DNA of 53,366 nucleotides from positions 5,305-58,670 of the forward strand of contig PATE01000080.1 of the NCBI GenBank assembly GCA_002712305.1. Direction: 5' to 3'. Position numbers and translations under genes: made by a program. This DNA comes from Gemmatimonadota bacterium (GTDB lineage: Bacteria > Latescibacterota > UBA2968 > UBA8231). The notes below the pieces were generated by a model. It did no database searches and was not told the DNA's origin. It saw only the letters and a list, made by a program, of their open reading frames with translations. Of the stretch, positions 27,541 to 36,298 are shown piece after piece; positions within the stretch are counted from its first letter, which is position 1; every line of letters starts with the position of its first letter.

Positions 27541-28209
27541 ATCGCGCCGATTCTCCGGTCCCACTTTACCGATTCGGCGGCCCCACGCAACCCAGGAGAA
27601 CGACCCGTCTACATCGTAGTCGCATACAACGGCATCGGCACTCAGCGTACGACCTGCAGAAAGGTTCTTGAGCAGTGCGGGATCCAGGTCGATGCGCCAC
27701 TCGTAGTGTTGCTGAGTGCCCTTTCTCTGCCAGGCGACGGCGACCTCGGCGTCTGGATCAACCTGACGCTGGGCGTTTGGTTCCGTCTCCGCGCAGCGCG
27801 AATTGACGGATCGTCTCACCATTGTGAGCTAAGTCGAGATAGACCTCGACGCCATCCTCGGTGTCCCAACTGCGGTCCGGGCGGGTGCTGATCTGGACGT
27901 CGTCATCTTCGACCTCGAAGGCGATCAGCAGTGCGGACTCGTCAGGGTCGTAGGCGAAACGCACCGATGCGCCCAGATCGGTGGCATCGAGAGGGGCTGC
28001 CCCGTATTCGGCATTCAACACTGGATAGCTCGGAATCGCCGAGGGCCAGTCCTCCAGATTCCCGTCGATGACAATGCCGTCAACGGGATGGGCAAGGCCG
28101 ACGGCACCGTTGTGCGCAACAGCGACGGAGAGCAGAACCAGCAGCCGACAATGGCAGCCAGGACGGCGGTGCCCAGGTGGTGGGTGCAGGAGCGAGGGGG
28201 ACGATTCAT
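27529..28209 (-). pseudogene. Secreted CBM9-like carbohydrate-binding protein, frameshifted
   Basis: Starts MNRPPRSC with a hydrophobic segment typical of a signal peptide. The mature part, in a different frame, reads HPVDGIVIDGNLEDWPSAIP, then FAYDPDESALLIAFEVEDDD and WDTEDGVEVYLDLAHNGE, the pattern of CBM9-like domains of outer-surface sugar-binding proteins. A further shift near 27790 leads to VAWQRKGTQQHYEWRIDL and DVDGSFSWVAWGRRIGK. The domain then runs into the truncated FapA gene near 27540. Two shifts plus a missing 3' end mark it as decayed. Confidence 0.75.
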
Positions 28210-28250
28210 CTCACGCCCTGCGGCCGTCCCCTCTTGGGCGGTACACACCC

Positions 28251-29963
28251 TCATCCGCCCTTCTTCTTGACTTTCGACCAGGCATCGCGCAGGGCGACGG
28301 TCCGATTGAACACGAGGCGTTGTGATGTCGAGTCAGGATCGACGCAGAAATATCCCAGTCGCTCAAACTGACATCCTTCGCCGACCTTCAATTCAGCCAG
28401 AGCAGGCTCGAGGTAGCAGGTCTCCAATGTCTGCAAAGAATCAGGGTTCAAGTTGTCGAGCCAGTCTTCATCGTCGGCAACGTCGGTCGGGTTCTCCACC
28501 GTGAAGAGTCGATCATATAGGCGCACTTGAGCCTGCAACGCCGTCGAAGCCGCAACCCAGTGGAGAGTGGCCTTTACCTTGCGGCCGTCGGGCGAGTCAC
28601 CGCCTTTGGTGGCCGGATCGTAGGTGCATCTGATTTCCACGATCTGGCCGCTCTCATCCTTCACAACTTGTGTGCACGTGATGAAATAGGCATAACGAAG
28701 GCGCACTTCGCGACCCGGTGCCAGGCGGAAGAATTTCTTCGGCGGATCCTCCATGAAGTCGTCGCGCTCGATCCACAGTTCCCGACCAAACGGGATCTGG
28801 CGAGTTCCCGCCGACGGATCCTCGGGGTTGTTCACACCCTCCAGATGCTCAACGTCACCTTCCGGGTAGTTCTCGATGACCACCTTCAACGGATTCAGAA
28901 CACCCATAAAACGGGGCGCCACCTTGTTGAGATGGTCGCGCATATAATACTCCAGCAGAGACACTTCCACATTGTTCTCGCGTTTCGCCACGCCCACCTC
29001 CCGCCAGAAACGACGAATGGCCTCGGGTGGCACACCGCGACGGCGCATGCCCTGCAGGGTGGGCAATCGAGGATCGTCCCAATTGCTAACCAGGCCCTTC
29101 TCGACAAGCTGGAGCAGTCGACGTTTGCTGGTCACGGTGTAGGTGATGTTCCCGCGGGCGTATTCGATCTGCCGAGATGGGAAGATCCCCAACTGCTCGA
29201 TATACCAGTCGTACAGCGGGCGATGGTCCTCGAACTCCAGCGTGCACAGAGAGTGGGTCACGCCCTCGATCGAGTCGCCCTGGCCATGGGCCCAGTCGTA
29301 CATCGGATAGATGCACCATTCATCTGCAGTGCGATGGTGTGTCGCTCGCAGAATCCGATACATCACAGGATCGCGCAGATTCACATTCGGGGCCGCCATA
29401 TCGATCTTGGCACGTAGCACCTTCTCCCCATCGGCGAATTCTCCCGCGCGCATGCGCTTGAACAGATCGAGACTCTCTTCAGCTGCACGATCGCGGTGTG
29501 GACTGTTCTGTCCTGGCTCGGTCAGTGAACCTCGCGTCGCCCGGATCTGATCGGCGGACTGATCGTCCACATAGGCCAGTCCCTTGTTGATCAGTTCACA
29601 GGCCCAGTCGAAGAGCTGTTCGAAGTAATCGGAGGCGTAGAGCTCACGCTCGCCCCAATCAAACCCAAGCCAGCGAATATCCTCGATCATGGAGTCGACG
29701 TATTCCTGCTCTTCGCGAACGGGATTGGTATCGTCGAAACGCAGATTGCATCGCCCGCCGAATTGCTCCGCGATCCCAAAATTCACGCAGATCGCTTTGG
29801 CGTGACCCACGTGCAGGTAGGCGTTCGGTTCAGGTGGAAACCGCGTGACGACACCATTCGAGGTGCGGCCATCAGCCATGTCCGTATTGATAGCGTCACG
29901 CAGGAAGTCGTTCGGCCCGTCGTCGGTGTCGTCTGCGACAGGAGAATCGGTGGTCGCTGTCAT
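28251..29963 (-). CDS. glnS: Glutaminyl-tRNA synthetase
   Basis: A 570-residue class I synthetase that charges tRNA-Gln directly. The HIGH box is HVGH at residue 51, after RFPPEPNAYL; the second signature is VTSKRR at about 277-282, the GlnRS form of KMSKR. The C-terminal anticodon-binding beta barrels are complete (RLAPGREVRLRYAYFITC, TLHWV). Bacterial GlnRS is thought to derive from eukaryotes by transfer and occurs in only some phyla; its presence suggests that the GatCAB amidation route is not needed for tRNA-Gln. ATG 29963 is chosen because conserved sequence begins shortly after it. Confidence 0.95.
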   Translation of the reverse strand: MTATTDSPVADDTDDGPNDFLRDAINTDMADGRTSNGVVTRFPPEPNAYLHVGHAKAICVNFGIAEQFGGRCNLRFDDTNPVREEQEYVDSMIEDIRWLGFDWGERELYASDYFEQLFDWACELINKGLAYVDDQSADQIRATRGSLTEPGQNSPHRDRAAEESLDLFKRMRAGEFADGEKVLRAKIDMAAPNVNLRDPVMYRILRATHHRTADEWCIYPMYDWAHGQGDSIEGVTHSLCTLEFEDHRPLYDWYIEQLGIFPSRQIEYARGNITYTVTSKRRLLQLVEKGLVSNWDDPRLPTLQGMRRRGVPPEAIRRFWREVGVAKRENNVEVSLLEYYMRDHLNKVAPRFMGVLNPLKVVIENYPEGDVEHLEGVNNPEDPSAGTRQIPFGRELWIERDDFMEDPPKKFFRLAPGREVRLRYAYFITCTQVVKDESGQIVEIRCTYDPATKGGDSPDGRKVKATLHWVAASTALQAQVRLYDRLFTVENPTDVADDEDWLDNLNPDSLQTLETCYLEPALAELKVGEGCQFERLGYFCVDPDSTSQRLVFNRTVALRDAWSKVKKKGG

Positions 29964-30092
29964 CGTCTTTTTCAATATCCGTATTGGTCTTTGAAGGCTT
30001 GCAGCCGTCGATGTCGACCATCGACGCCGCGATGCCATGGGCCAGAGGTGCCAGCGCCAGGAGCAGGTGATCCGTTCGCCTTGACGGAGCGA

Positions 30093-31022
30093 TCAGCGGA
30101 TACGCCAGGGCTCCTTCGCCGGCTGGGCCTGCTGTCGGTCCGGCAACAGTTGTCGCAGATGTCGTCCTGCGAAGGCGAACCCTTCCAAGCCTGGCATCCC
30201 GCGGTCTTCGTTCTCTACGTCGAGCACATAGTTGTAGCCTGACTCACCGAGGGCGTGGATGATCTTTGACCAATTGAGGTCGCCGCGGCCGCAGACACGG
30301 TATTGCCACCACCAGTTGCCGATGATGCCCTGACGGTAGAGCATGCGCGGACTCACTTCACAATCCTTCAGGTCAGCGTAGAACCACTTGCCGGCATACT
30401 CACGGATCACGTCTTCGGCGGGCATGATCATCATCCAGACCCAATGCGACGGATCGCATGACAGTCCGATGTGGTCCGATGGAACCGCGTCGAGCAGGCG
30501 ATCCCACATGTCAGGATTGCACCCGATGTTGCCCATTCGTACAGCCACGTCCAGCGCAACCCGGATATTGCGGTCTCGCGCGTGGTCCGCGACAGGGGTA
30601 AACATCTTCCGATATCGCTCGACAAGCTCATCGGTGCGATCCGAACCATTGCCCGGCGGCGATGAGAACATGCCGTAGAACTGCCCGTTCTTGACGGGTG
30701 CACCGCTGCCGGTTAGCACGACGGGGCACTCAAGTGCAGCCGCTGCGTCAATCGCACGCAGGAGTCGCTGTTGCTCTTGTTCGCTCGCGGACTCATCATC
30801 ATCGAGGAGGTTGCAGTGTGCCGTCAAACAAGCCAGGTAGAGTCCGTGGTTCTTCAGACTCTCTTGGAGAGGCGCCGAATCTTTGAGGATCTGCACCGGA
30901 TCGGCGGCACCACGATCGGTGAGGCGGACACAGTCAAAGTCGTGTGCCCGCGCCCAGGTAGCGCATTCCTCCAGGGACCAGGAGTTGTCCGCGCCTGCAG
31001 TGGTGAAGAATCCGATGTCCAA
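30093..31022 (-). CDS. Sugar phosphate isomerase/epimerase (AP-endonuclease-like TIM barrel)
   Basis: A 309-residue TIM-barrel protein of the xylose isomerase-like/AP endonuclease 2 superfamily, common in catabolism of inositols and rare sugars. Metal-binding segments are visible: a Glu/Asp strand end (RVALDVAVRMGN), LSCDPSHWVW, the YADLKDCEVSP strand and a final YVLDVENED. There is no signal peptide. The start is uncertain: TTG 31022 with a weak AGG is the best in-frame option. It is minus-strand, upstream of glnS with a 129-bp gap, and divergent from dapL. The substrate is unknown. Confidence 0.82.
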   Translation of the reverse strand: MDIGFFTTAGADNSWSLEECATWARAHDFDCVRLTDRGAADPVQILKDSAPLQESLKNHGLYLACLTAHCNLLDDDESASEQEQQRLLRAIDAAAALECPVVLTGSGAPVKNGQFYGMFSSPPGNGSDRTDELVERYRKMFTPVADHARDRNIRVALDVAVRMGNIGCNPDMWDRLLDAVPSDHIGLSCDPSHWVWMMIMPAEDVIREYAGKWFYADLKDCEVSPRMLYRQGIIGNWWWQYRVCGRGDLNWSKIIHALGESGYNYVLDVENEDRGMPGLEGFAFAGRHLRQLLPDRQQAQPAKEPWRIR

Positions 31023-31227
31023 ACCGACCTGCGCCTTGTTTGACTGCGGGAGAGTCGTCTTGCCCCCGACATCCCCGACCGTAGATTCAGGCCCGCCCGA
31101 ACTTGGGCCGTCGGGTCCAGATGTTGGATCCTTACACGGTCTCTGGTCCCTGTGCGGGAAAGCAGGAAGAGACGTGACGGTGGGCCGACCTAATAATATA
31201 GATCGCTGAGAAGGATAGAAGACACTG

Positions 31228-32454
31228 ATGGCAACGTTGAACGAAAACTATCTGAAGCTGAAAGCCGGGTATCTCTTTCCAGAGATCGGCCGACGAACCC
31301 AATCCTTTGCCGATGCCCATCCCGATGCTGAGATCATCAAGATGGGAATCGGTGACGTGGTTCGCGGGATTCCACGCCCCGTGGCGGATGCCATGAAGGA
31401 TGCCTGTGAGGAACTGGCCCACGATGAGACATTTCGCGGCTACCCACCGGGACAGGGGTATGACTTTCTCCTGGAACACATCGCGGAGCACGAGTTTGGC
31501 AGCCGGGGCGTGCAGATCGAAACCGACGAGATCTTCCTGTCCGACGGCGCCAAGTGCGACTCGGCCAACATCCAGGAGATCTTCGGTCTCGACAATGTGG
31601 TGGCCATGACCGACCCGGTGTATCCCGTGTATTGCGACTCCAATGTGATGGCGGGACGCACGGGCAAGGCCGATGACGAGGGTCGTTATGCGGGCCTCGT
31701 CTATTTGCCCTGCCTGGAGGAAGCAGACTTTGCTCCACCGTTACCTGACCGTCATGTCGATCTCATCTATCTGTGCTCGCCGAACAATCCCACGGGCGCC
31801 GTCCTCACCCGGGCAGACCTGGCGCGATGGATCGACTACGCTCGTTCCGAGCAAGCCATCATCATTTTCGATGCAGCCTACGAGGCCTACATCACGGATG
31901 ATTCGATCCCCCACTCGATCTACGAATTGGATGGGGCGAAGGATGTGGCGATCGAGATGCGGTCCTATTCCAAGACCGCCGGATTCACCGGTGTCCGCTG
32001 TGGCTTCACCGTCGTGCCAAAACAGGTGCAGGTCGTGTCGGCCGATGGCGCCCAGCACAGCCTGCACGGACTATGGAACCGACGTCAGTCGACCAAATAC
32101 AATGGCGTGAGTTATCCCGTTCAACGGGGTGCGGCGGCCTGTTACACGCCGGAGGGAAAGAAGGCGGTACGGGAGCTCGTGGACTTCTATCTGGCCAATG
32201 CCACCATCATGCGCAAGCGTCTGACAGAGGCTGGGTATACGGTGTTCGGTGGGGACAATGCCCCCTATTTGTGGATCACCTGTCCCACCGGACTCGACAG
32301 TTGGGGATTCTTCGACAAGCTGCTGAACGAGGCGAATGTCGTCAGCACGCCCGGAGCAGGTTTCGGCGCCGCCGGCGAGGGTTATCTGCGCCTGTCGGCG
32401 TTCCAGCATCGCCATCTGGTGGAAGACGCGATGAATCGGATCTGCGCCTTGTGA
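31228..32454 (+). CDS. dapL: LL-diaminopimelate aminotransferase
   Basis: A 408-residue PLP enzyme of aminotransferase class I/II that converts tetrahydrodipicolinate directly to LL-diaminopimelate with glutamate as donor. N-terminal [17 protein letters not shown] and [12 protein letters not shown] are diagnostic of DapL, and the PLP lysine is Lys249 in [10 protein letters not shown]. This gives lysine and peptidoglycan diaminopimelate by the short route found in plants, Chlamydiae and several uncultured phyla. AAGGA lies upstream of the ATG. The stop TGA overlaps a tiny ORF that leads into pyk. Confidence 0.95.
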   Translation: MATLNENYLKLKAGYLFPEIGRRTQSFADAHPDAEIIKMGIGDVVRGIPRPVADAMKDACEELAHDETFRGYPPGQGYDFLLEHIAEHEFGSRGVQIETDEIFLSDGAKCDSANIQEIFGLDNVVAMTDPVYPVYCDSNVMAGRTGKADDEGRYAGLVYLPCLEEADFAPPLPDRHVDLIYLCSPNNPTGAVLTRADLARWIDYARSEQAIIIFDAAYEAYITDDSIPHSIYELDGAKDVAIEMRSYSKTAGFTGVRCGFTVVPKQVQVVSADGAQHSLHGLWNRRQSTKYNGVSYPVQRGAAACYTPEGKKAVRELVDFYLANATIMRKRLTEAGYTVFGGDNAPYLWITCPTGLDSWGFFDKLLNEANVVSTPGAGFGAAGEGYLRLSAFQHRHLVEDAMNRICAL

Positions 32455-32531
32455 TGAATGCTCCGTCGGTCGAAATCGAAGACTCTTCGATCGAAAGAGA
32501 AGCTCCCAAGATCGAAAGCCGCGCCTCATGA
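32454..32531 (+). CDS. Tiny ORF bridging dapL and pyk (25 residues)
   Basis: ATG 32454 lies inside the dapL stop (TGATG) and its own TGA lies inside the pyk start (ATGA). The predicted peptide is Glu/Ser/Ile-rich ([12 protein letters not shown] then REAPKIES). Exact overlap at both ends suggests that ribosomes may pass from dapL to pyk through it by termination-reinitiation. It could be accidental; no relatives are known to me. Confidence 0.4.
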   Translation: MNAPSVEIEDSSIEREAPKIESRAS

Positions 32532-33970
32532 AGGCGCAGAAGCGACGGGCCAAGATCGTTTGCACCATCGGGCCGGCGACGCAATCAGAGTCTCAATTGC
32601 GTGAGCTTGTGGAGGCGGGTATGGATGTGGCGCGTCTCAATTTCTCCCATGGCAGCCACTCCGACCATGCCGAGGTCGCGGGGCGTCTTCGTCGAGTTTC
32701 CGAGACAACCGGTCGTTCCGTTGCCCTTCTGCAGGACCTTCAGGGCCCCAAGATCCGAATCGGCCGCCTGCCGGGAGGGGCTCTCCATCTTACCGACCAA
32801 CAGCGGATCCGCCTGGTCATCGGAGAATCGACCGACCAGGAGGGCTGCATCGCCACTCCCTACGAGCCGCTGTTGGGAGAATCTCGGCGGTCCGACCCGA
32901 TCCTGTTGAGTGACGGCCTGATTCGATTGGAGATCACCGACGTCAGCTCCGATGGCATCGACACGGTCGTTGTGGAGGGCGGCATCCTTCGCGAACGAGC
33001 GGGCATGAATCTGCCGGGCGCCGGGACGGCCGTCGCGGCCCTGACGGCGAAGGATATCGACGATCTGGAGTTTGGCCTGCAACTCGGTGTCGACTACGTG
33101 GCCCTGTCCTTCGTACGGCAGTCGGCAGACGTCGAAGATCTGCGGCGCCGGATCGCTGAGCAGGGAAGCCACGCAGCCACCATTGCAAAGCTGGAGAAAC
33201 CGCAGGCGATCGAACATCTGGATGACATCCTGAACGTGGCGGATGCGGTGATGATCGCGCGGGGTGATCTCGGCGTCGAACTGTCACCGGAGCGGGTGCC
33301 CTTTGTGCAGAAGGAGATCATCCGACGCGCCGCAGAGCGGCAGGTGCCCGTCATCACAGCGACACAAATGCTCGAATCGATGGTCGACCACCCGCGTCCG
33401 ACGCGGGCGGAGGCATCGGACGTGGCCAATGCCGTGCTCGATGGGACAGATGCCGTCATGTTGTCTGCCGAGACCGCCATCGGCGAGCATGCGGTGGCAA
33501 CGGTGGGCATGATGCATCGCATCATCGTTGAAACCGAGACCCATGCCAGCTACCTGCCGGGCCGAGGTCACCGGCGCAGGGCTGACGATCGCGAGTCGCC
33601 CTTTGCCGATGCCATCGCCGAGGCGGCCAGTGGAGCCGCCGCCGATACTCGAGCTCGAGCGATCGTTGCTTTTACCCAGTCCGGGTTCACAGCCCGGTTG
33701 ATCTCCAAGTATCGGCCGTCCACGCCTATCATCGCCTTCACCCCCCATGAGGCGATTCGACGACGCATGGCCCTGTTCTGGGGTGTCGAGCCCCGACAGA
33801 TAGAATTCGTGGAGGAGGCGGAGAAGATGATCGCCACCATCGACGACGCCTTGCTGAGCGATGGCACCACATCTACGGGAGATCGTCTCGTCTTCATCGC
33901 CGGCACTCCATCCACCCGCCAGGGGACGACAAACCTGCTCAAGCTCCACCGGGCAGGTGATGAGGAATAG
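32528..33970 (+). CDS. pyk: Pyruvate kinase
   Basis: A 480-residue glycolytic enzyme that makes pyruvate and ATP from phosphoenolpyruvate and ADP. Motifs: KIVCTIGPAT and RLNFSHGSH at the start, LQDLQGPKIR leading into the B domain, then the active-site stretch TIAKLEKPQAI, MIARGDLGVE and TATQMLESM. The C-terminal allosteric domain is complete. The ATG overlaps the preceding tiny ORF by 4 nt. A short GTCGC/GCGAC hairpin followed by seven T lies just after the stop (33970-34000) and may terminate it. Confidence 0.96.
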   Translation: MKAQKRRAKIVCTIGPATQSESQLRELVEAGMDVARLNFSHGSHSDHAEVAGRLRRVSETTGRSVALLQDLQGPKIRIGRLPGGALHLTDQQRIRLVIGESTDQEGCIATPYEPLLGESRRSDPILLSDGLIRLEITDVSSDGIDTVVVEGGILRERAGMNLPGAGTAVAALTAKDIDDLEFGLQLGVDYVALSFVRQSADVEDLRRRIAEQGSHAATIAKLEKPQAIEHLDDILNVADAVMIARGDLGVELSPERVPFVQKEIIRRAAERQVPVITATQMLESMVDHPRPTRAEASDVANAVLDGTDAVMLSAETAIGEHAVATVGMMHRIIVETETHASYLPGRGHRRRADDRESPFADAIAEAASGAAADTRARAIVAFTQSGFTARLISKYRPSTPIIAFTPHEAIRRRMALFWGVEPRQIEFVEEAEKMIATIDDALLSDGTTSTGDRLVFIAGTPSTRQGTTNLLKLHRAGDEE

Positions 33971-34254
33971 TCGCTGCCGACCGTTTTGCGACCTTTTTTT
34001 CCCATTCATTGGTTCAGACGACATAAATGTAGTTTTCTGTGAGGAGTGGTTTTGCGACACTGGGTCCCAACCGAACGGGGGAAACATCCTTCGGCTGAAG
34101 GCGGGTGAGCGTTGTAGCAGCTGATCACCAGTCGGCCTGACGCTGAAGATTTCGGTTGACATCTGGAAACGGACTCTCTACAGTATCTAAGCACGACTTA
34201 TTTCGATGTTAATTAATTATTGACAATTATCCACTCTCTGTTTGGGCCTAATCT
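33971..34254 (+). other. Intergenic region upstream of the RHH-nadA operon
   Basis: Holds a weak terminator-like hairpin after pyk, a good promoter (34156-34184) and, between promoter and start codon, an AT-rich stretch with TTAATTAA and a second TTGACA (34220) that lacks a -10 at proper distance. No Shine-Dalgarno precedes the ATG at 34255. Confidence 0.45.
34156..34184 (+). promoter_or_regulatory. Sigma-70-type promoter of the nadA operon
   Basis: Consensus TTGACA (34156-34161), a 17-nt spacer and TACAGT (34179-34184). The predicted start near 34191 leaves an untranslated leader of about 64 nt. Confidence 0.6.
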
Positions 34255-34470
34255 ATGTCGACCGCAACAAACCCTCCACGCGATCGAGCCCGTCCTAGGA
34301 CATTCTCGGCCACAGACCGCGACTTCGGGATGTTAGAGGCGATTGCGCACTATCACGGTATCAGCAAGAGCGCTATGATCACCGGACTGATCCGCAAGGA
34401 ATTCTGGCGCGCCTTCCCCAATGGCACTGACGCTGTCCCCCTGGATGCCGGGGCGAAGGTGACGGAGTAA
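34255..34470 (+). CDS. Small ribbon-helix-helix-like protein upstream of nadA
   Basis: A 71-residue protein. After a basic tail of about 16 residues comes TFSATDRDFGMLEAIAHYHG, a beta strand and helix, then ISKSAMITGLIRKEFW, a second helix. This strand-helix-helix layout resembles MetJ/Arc/CopG-type DNA-binding proteins; the family match is by pattern only. It sits 4 nt before nadA, so they share a transcript. A DNA-binding regulator of NAD synthesis or of its own promoter is a reasonable guess. The ATG has no visible ribosome-binding site. Confidence 0.65.
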   Translation: MSTATNPPRDRARPRTFSATDRDFGMLEAIAHYHGISKSAMITGLIRKEFWRAFPNGTDAVPLDAGAKVTE

Positions 34471-34474
34471 ACCC

Positions 34475-35452
34475 ATGAAAGACACGTCCCTCGTCGGCCA
34501 ACCGCCCGTAGCAGACGTTCCTGAAGAGGAACTGATTCGGCATATCCAGCGCCTGCGTGCTGAAAAGAATGCCGTCATCCTTGCACACAACTACCAGATC
34601 CCTTCAGTCCAGGATGTGGCTGACTTTACCGGCGATTCGCTGGGGCTCTCGGTGGAAGCATCACGAACCGATGCCGACCTCATCGTCTTCTGCGGTGTTC
34701 ACTTCATGGCCGAATCAGCCAAAGTGCTCAGCCCGGAGAAGTCGGTCTTTCTCCCTCACCTGGGTGCCGGTTGCGCCCTGGCCGATGCCATTACGGTGGA
34801 AAGCCTCGAAGAGTGGAAGGATCGGTATCCCGATCACACGGTGGTGACCTATGTGAATTCAACGGCGGAGGTGAAGGCGGAGTCAGACATCTGTTGCACG
34901 TCCGCCAATGCCGTGTCCGTCGTGCGCAGCCTTGATACGGACAAGGTCCTCTTTACTCCCGACAAGAATCTCGCGCGGTGGGTCGCCAAACAGGTTCCCG
35001 AGAAGGAAGTCATCGCCTACGATGGCGTATGCCCGACACACGACGTGTTGCGCAACGCGAGTGTGGACCGAACGCGCAAGGACCATCCCGAAGCAATCAT
35101 CATCGCCCACCCCGAATGCCGCGAGGACGTCGTCGATGCTGCCCACGAGGTGTGTTCAACGACGGGGATGCTGGATGCAGTCGGTCGTTATCCTGACGCC
35201 AAGACCTTCATCATCGCCACCGAAGAGGGGATGATCCACCAGCTCCGCCTGCGTTATCCCGGCAAGGAATTCGTCCCTGCCGATGGCTGCATTGGATGTC
35301 GTCTCCACTGCCCGTATATGAAAGTGACGGGGCTGCAGGATGTGTATTTCTCTCTTGCAGACGAGCGCTTCGAGATCACTCTTGATGACGATGTGATCGA
35401 TGGAGCACGGATGGCACTGGACCGTATGATGGCCGTTCCGCGAGATCATTGA
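34475..35452 (+). CDS. nadA: Quinolinate synthase A
   Basis: A 325-residue 4Fe-4S enzyme that condenses iminoaspartate with dihydroxyacetone phosphate to quinolinate, the first committed NAD precursor. Cluster cysteines are visible: Cys100 in GAGCALAD, the one in AHPEC and the one in GCIGCRLHCPYM. Substrate motifs HNYQIPSVQD and TYVNSTAEVK are intact. nadB and nadC are not in the window. The extreme C-terminus (VPRDH) overlaps the remnant of a histidine-kinase gene, so the 3' end of nadA lies at a probable deletion junction. Confidence 0.95.
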   Translation: MKDTSLVGQPPVADVPEEELIRHIQRLRAEKNAVILAHNYQIPSVQDVADFTGDSLGLSVEASRTDADLIVFCGVHFMAESAKVLSPEKSVFLPHLGAGCALADAITVESLEEWKDRYPDHTVVTYVNSTAEVKAESDICCTSANAVSVVRSLDTDKVLFTPDKNLARWVAKQVPEKEVIAYDGVCPTHDVLRNASVDRTRKDHPEAIIIAHPECREDVVDAAHEVCSTTGMLDAVGRYPDAKTFIIATEEGMIHQLRLRYPGKEFVPADGCIGCRLHCPYMKVTGLQDVYFSLADERFEITLDDDVIDGARMALDRMMAVPRDH

Positions 35453-35594
35453 CAGCGGCCCGGGACTCGATCTGGAAACGAACCTGCTGAACAACATGCA
35501 GGCTCGGGCCGACCTAGCCGGTGGCAGACTGGAGATCGTACCTGAATCGGATGGCGCCGGTTGTTTGAGATTGCGCCTTCCCTGCAGACGTTAG
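35442..35594 (+). pseudogene. Histidine kinase remnant (end of HATPase domain)
   Basis: In a frame overlapping the last codons of nadA, about 50 codons read EIIDSGPGLDLETN, then LLNNMQARADLAGGRLEIVPE and a closing LRLRLP, which match the G-box and final strands of the HATPase domain of NarX/DegS-type sensor kinases. There is no start codon and nothing kinase-like before it. The rest of the kinase has evidently been lost. It directly precedes a response regulator gene, its natural partner. Confidence 0.7.
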
Positions 35595-35607
35595 GTAAGC
35601 TGAAAAC

Positions 35608-36263
35608 ATGACGACACCCATTCGTGTCATGCTTGTCGATGATCACCCGATCGTTCGAGACGGCCTGCGGGCGATGCTGACCGCAGAGGAAGCGATGAAC
35701 GTCATCGGCGAAGCCACCGACGGGGCCGGTGCCATTGAACTGGCCCCGACTTCGGCCAGATGTCGTGGTCACGGACATTGGCCTTCCCAATATCAACGGT
35801 CTGGAAGCAACCCGTCAGCTTCGAGCAGATCACGCTGAGATGCGTATTCTGATTCTCACGGTATACGAGAATCATGAGTATGCCCTGCGCGCCGCTCGCC
35901 TTGGCGCCAGTGGATACCTGATGAAGAATGTATTTTCCCCAGGATCTGTGCAGCGCGATACAACCGATTCACGAAGGCGAAACGATCTTCCCCCCTTCGC
36001 TGGGTCCACTGATCGATACAGAACCCGCCGAAGCGCCTGCCGTCGAAGAGGTCCAGAATCTGAGTCGACGCCAGCGTGAGGTGCTCAGTCTCATTGCGGA
36101 GGGACTCAGTAGCCAGGCGATTGCAACCCGCCTGGACCTGAGTCAGAGGACGGTTGAGACTCATCGTCGACACATCTGTCATCGACTGCAGATTCGCACC
36201 GTCGCCGGTCTGACCAAGTATGCCATCGCCACGGGACTGACACGACTGGACTGGCGGCCATGA
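35608..36263 (+). pseudogene. NarL/FixJ-family response regulator with two frameshifts
   Basis: The pieces give a complete LuxR-type response regulator: receiver start IRVMLVDDHPIVRDGL in frame 1; phospho-acceptor strand VVVTDIGLPNINGLEATR and the LGASGYLMK end in frame 2; then, in frame 3, a linker and the helix-turn-helix LSRRQREVLSLIAEGLSSQAIA ... TVETHRRHI. Removing one C from the CCCC at 35744-35747 and one T from the TTTT at 35933-35936 would give one continuous protein. Either recent decay or consensus error; loss of its kinase supports decay. Confidence 0.82.
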
Positions 36264-36298
36264 CAGATCTACGTTGATCTGAGGCTCCATGTCGACCG

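Noticed and set aside
28527-29417. A 296-codon frame antisense to glnS
   Set aside because: glnS is intact with all signature motifs; shadow frame.
34220-34254. A second TTGACA as promoter for the RHH gene
   Set aside because: No -10 at 16-18 nt; the nearest TAATCT is 23 nt away and abuts the ATG.
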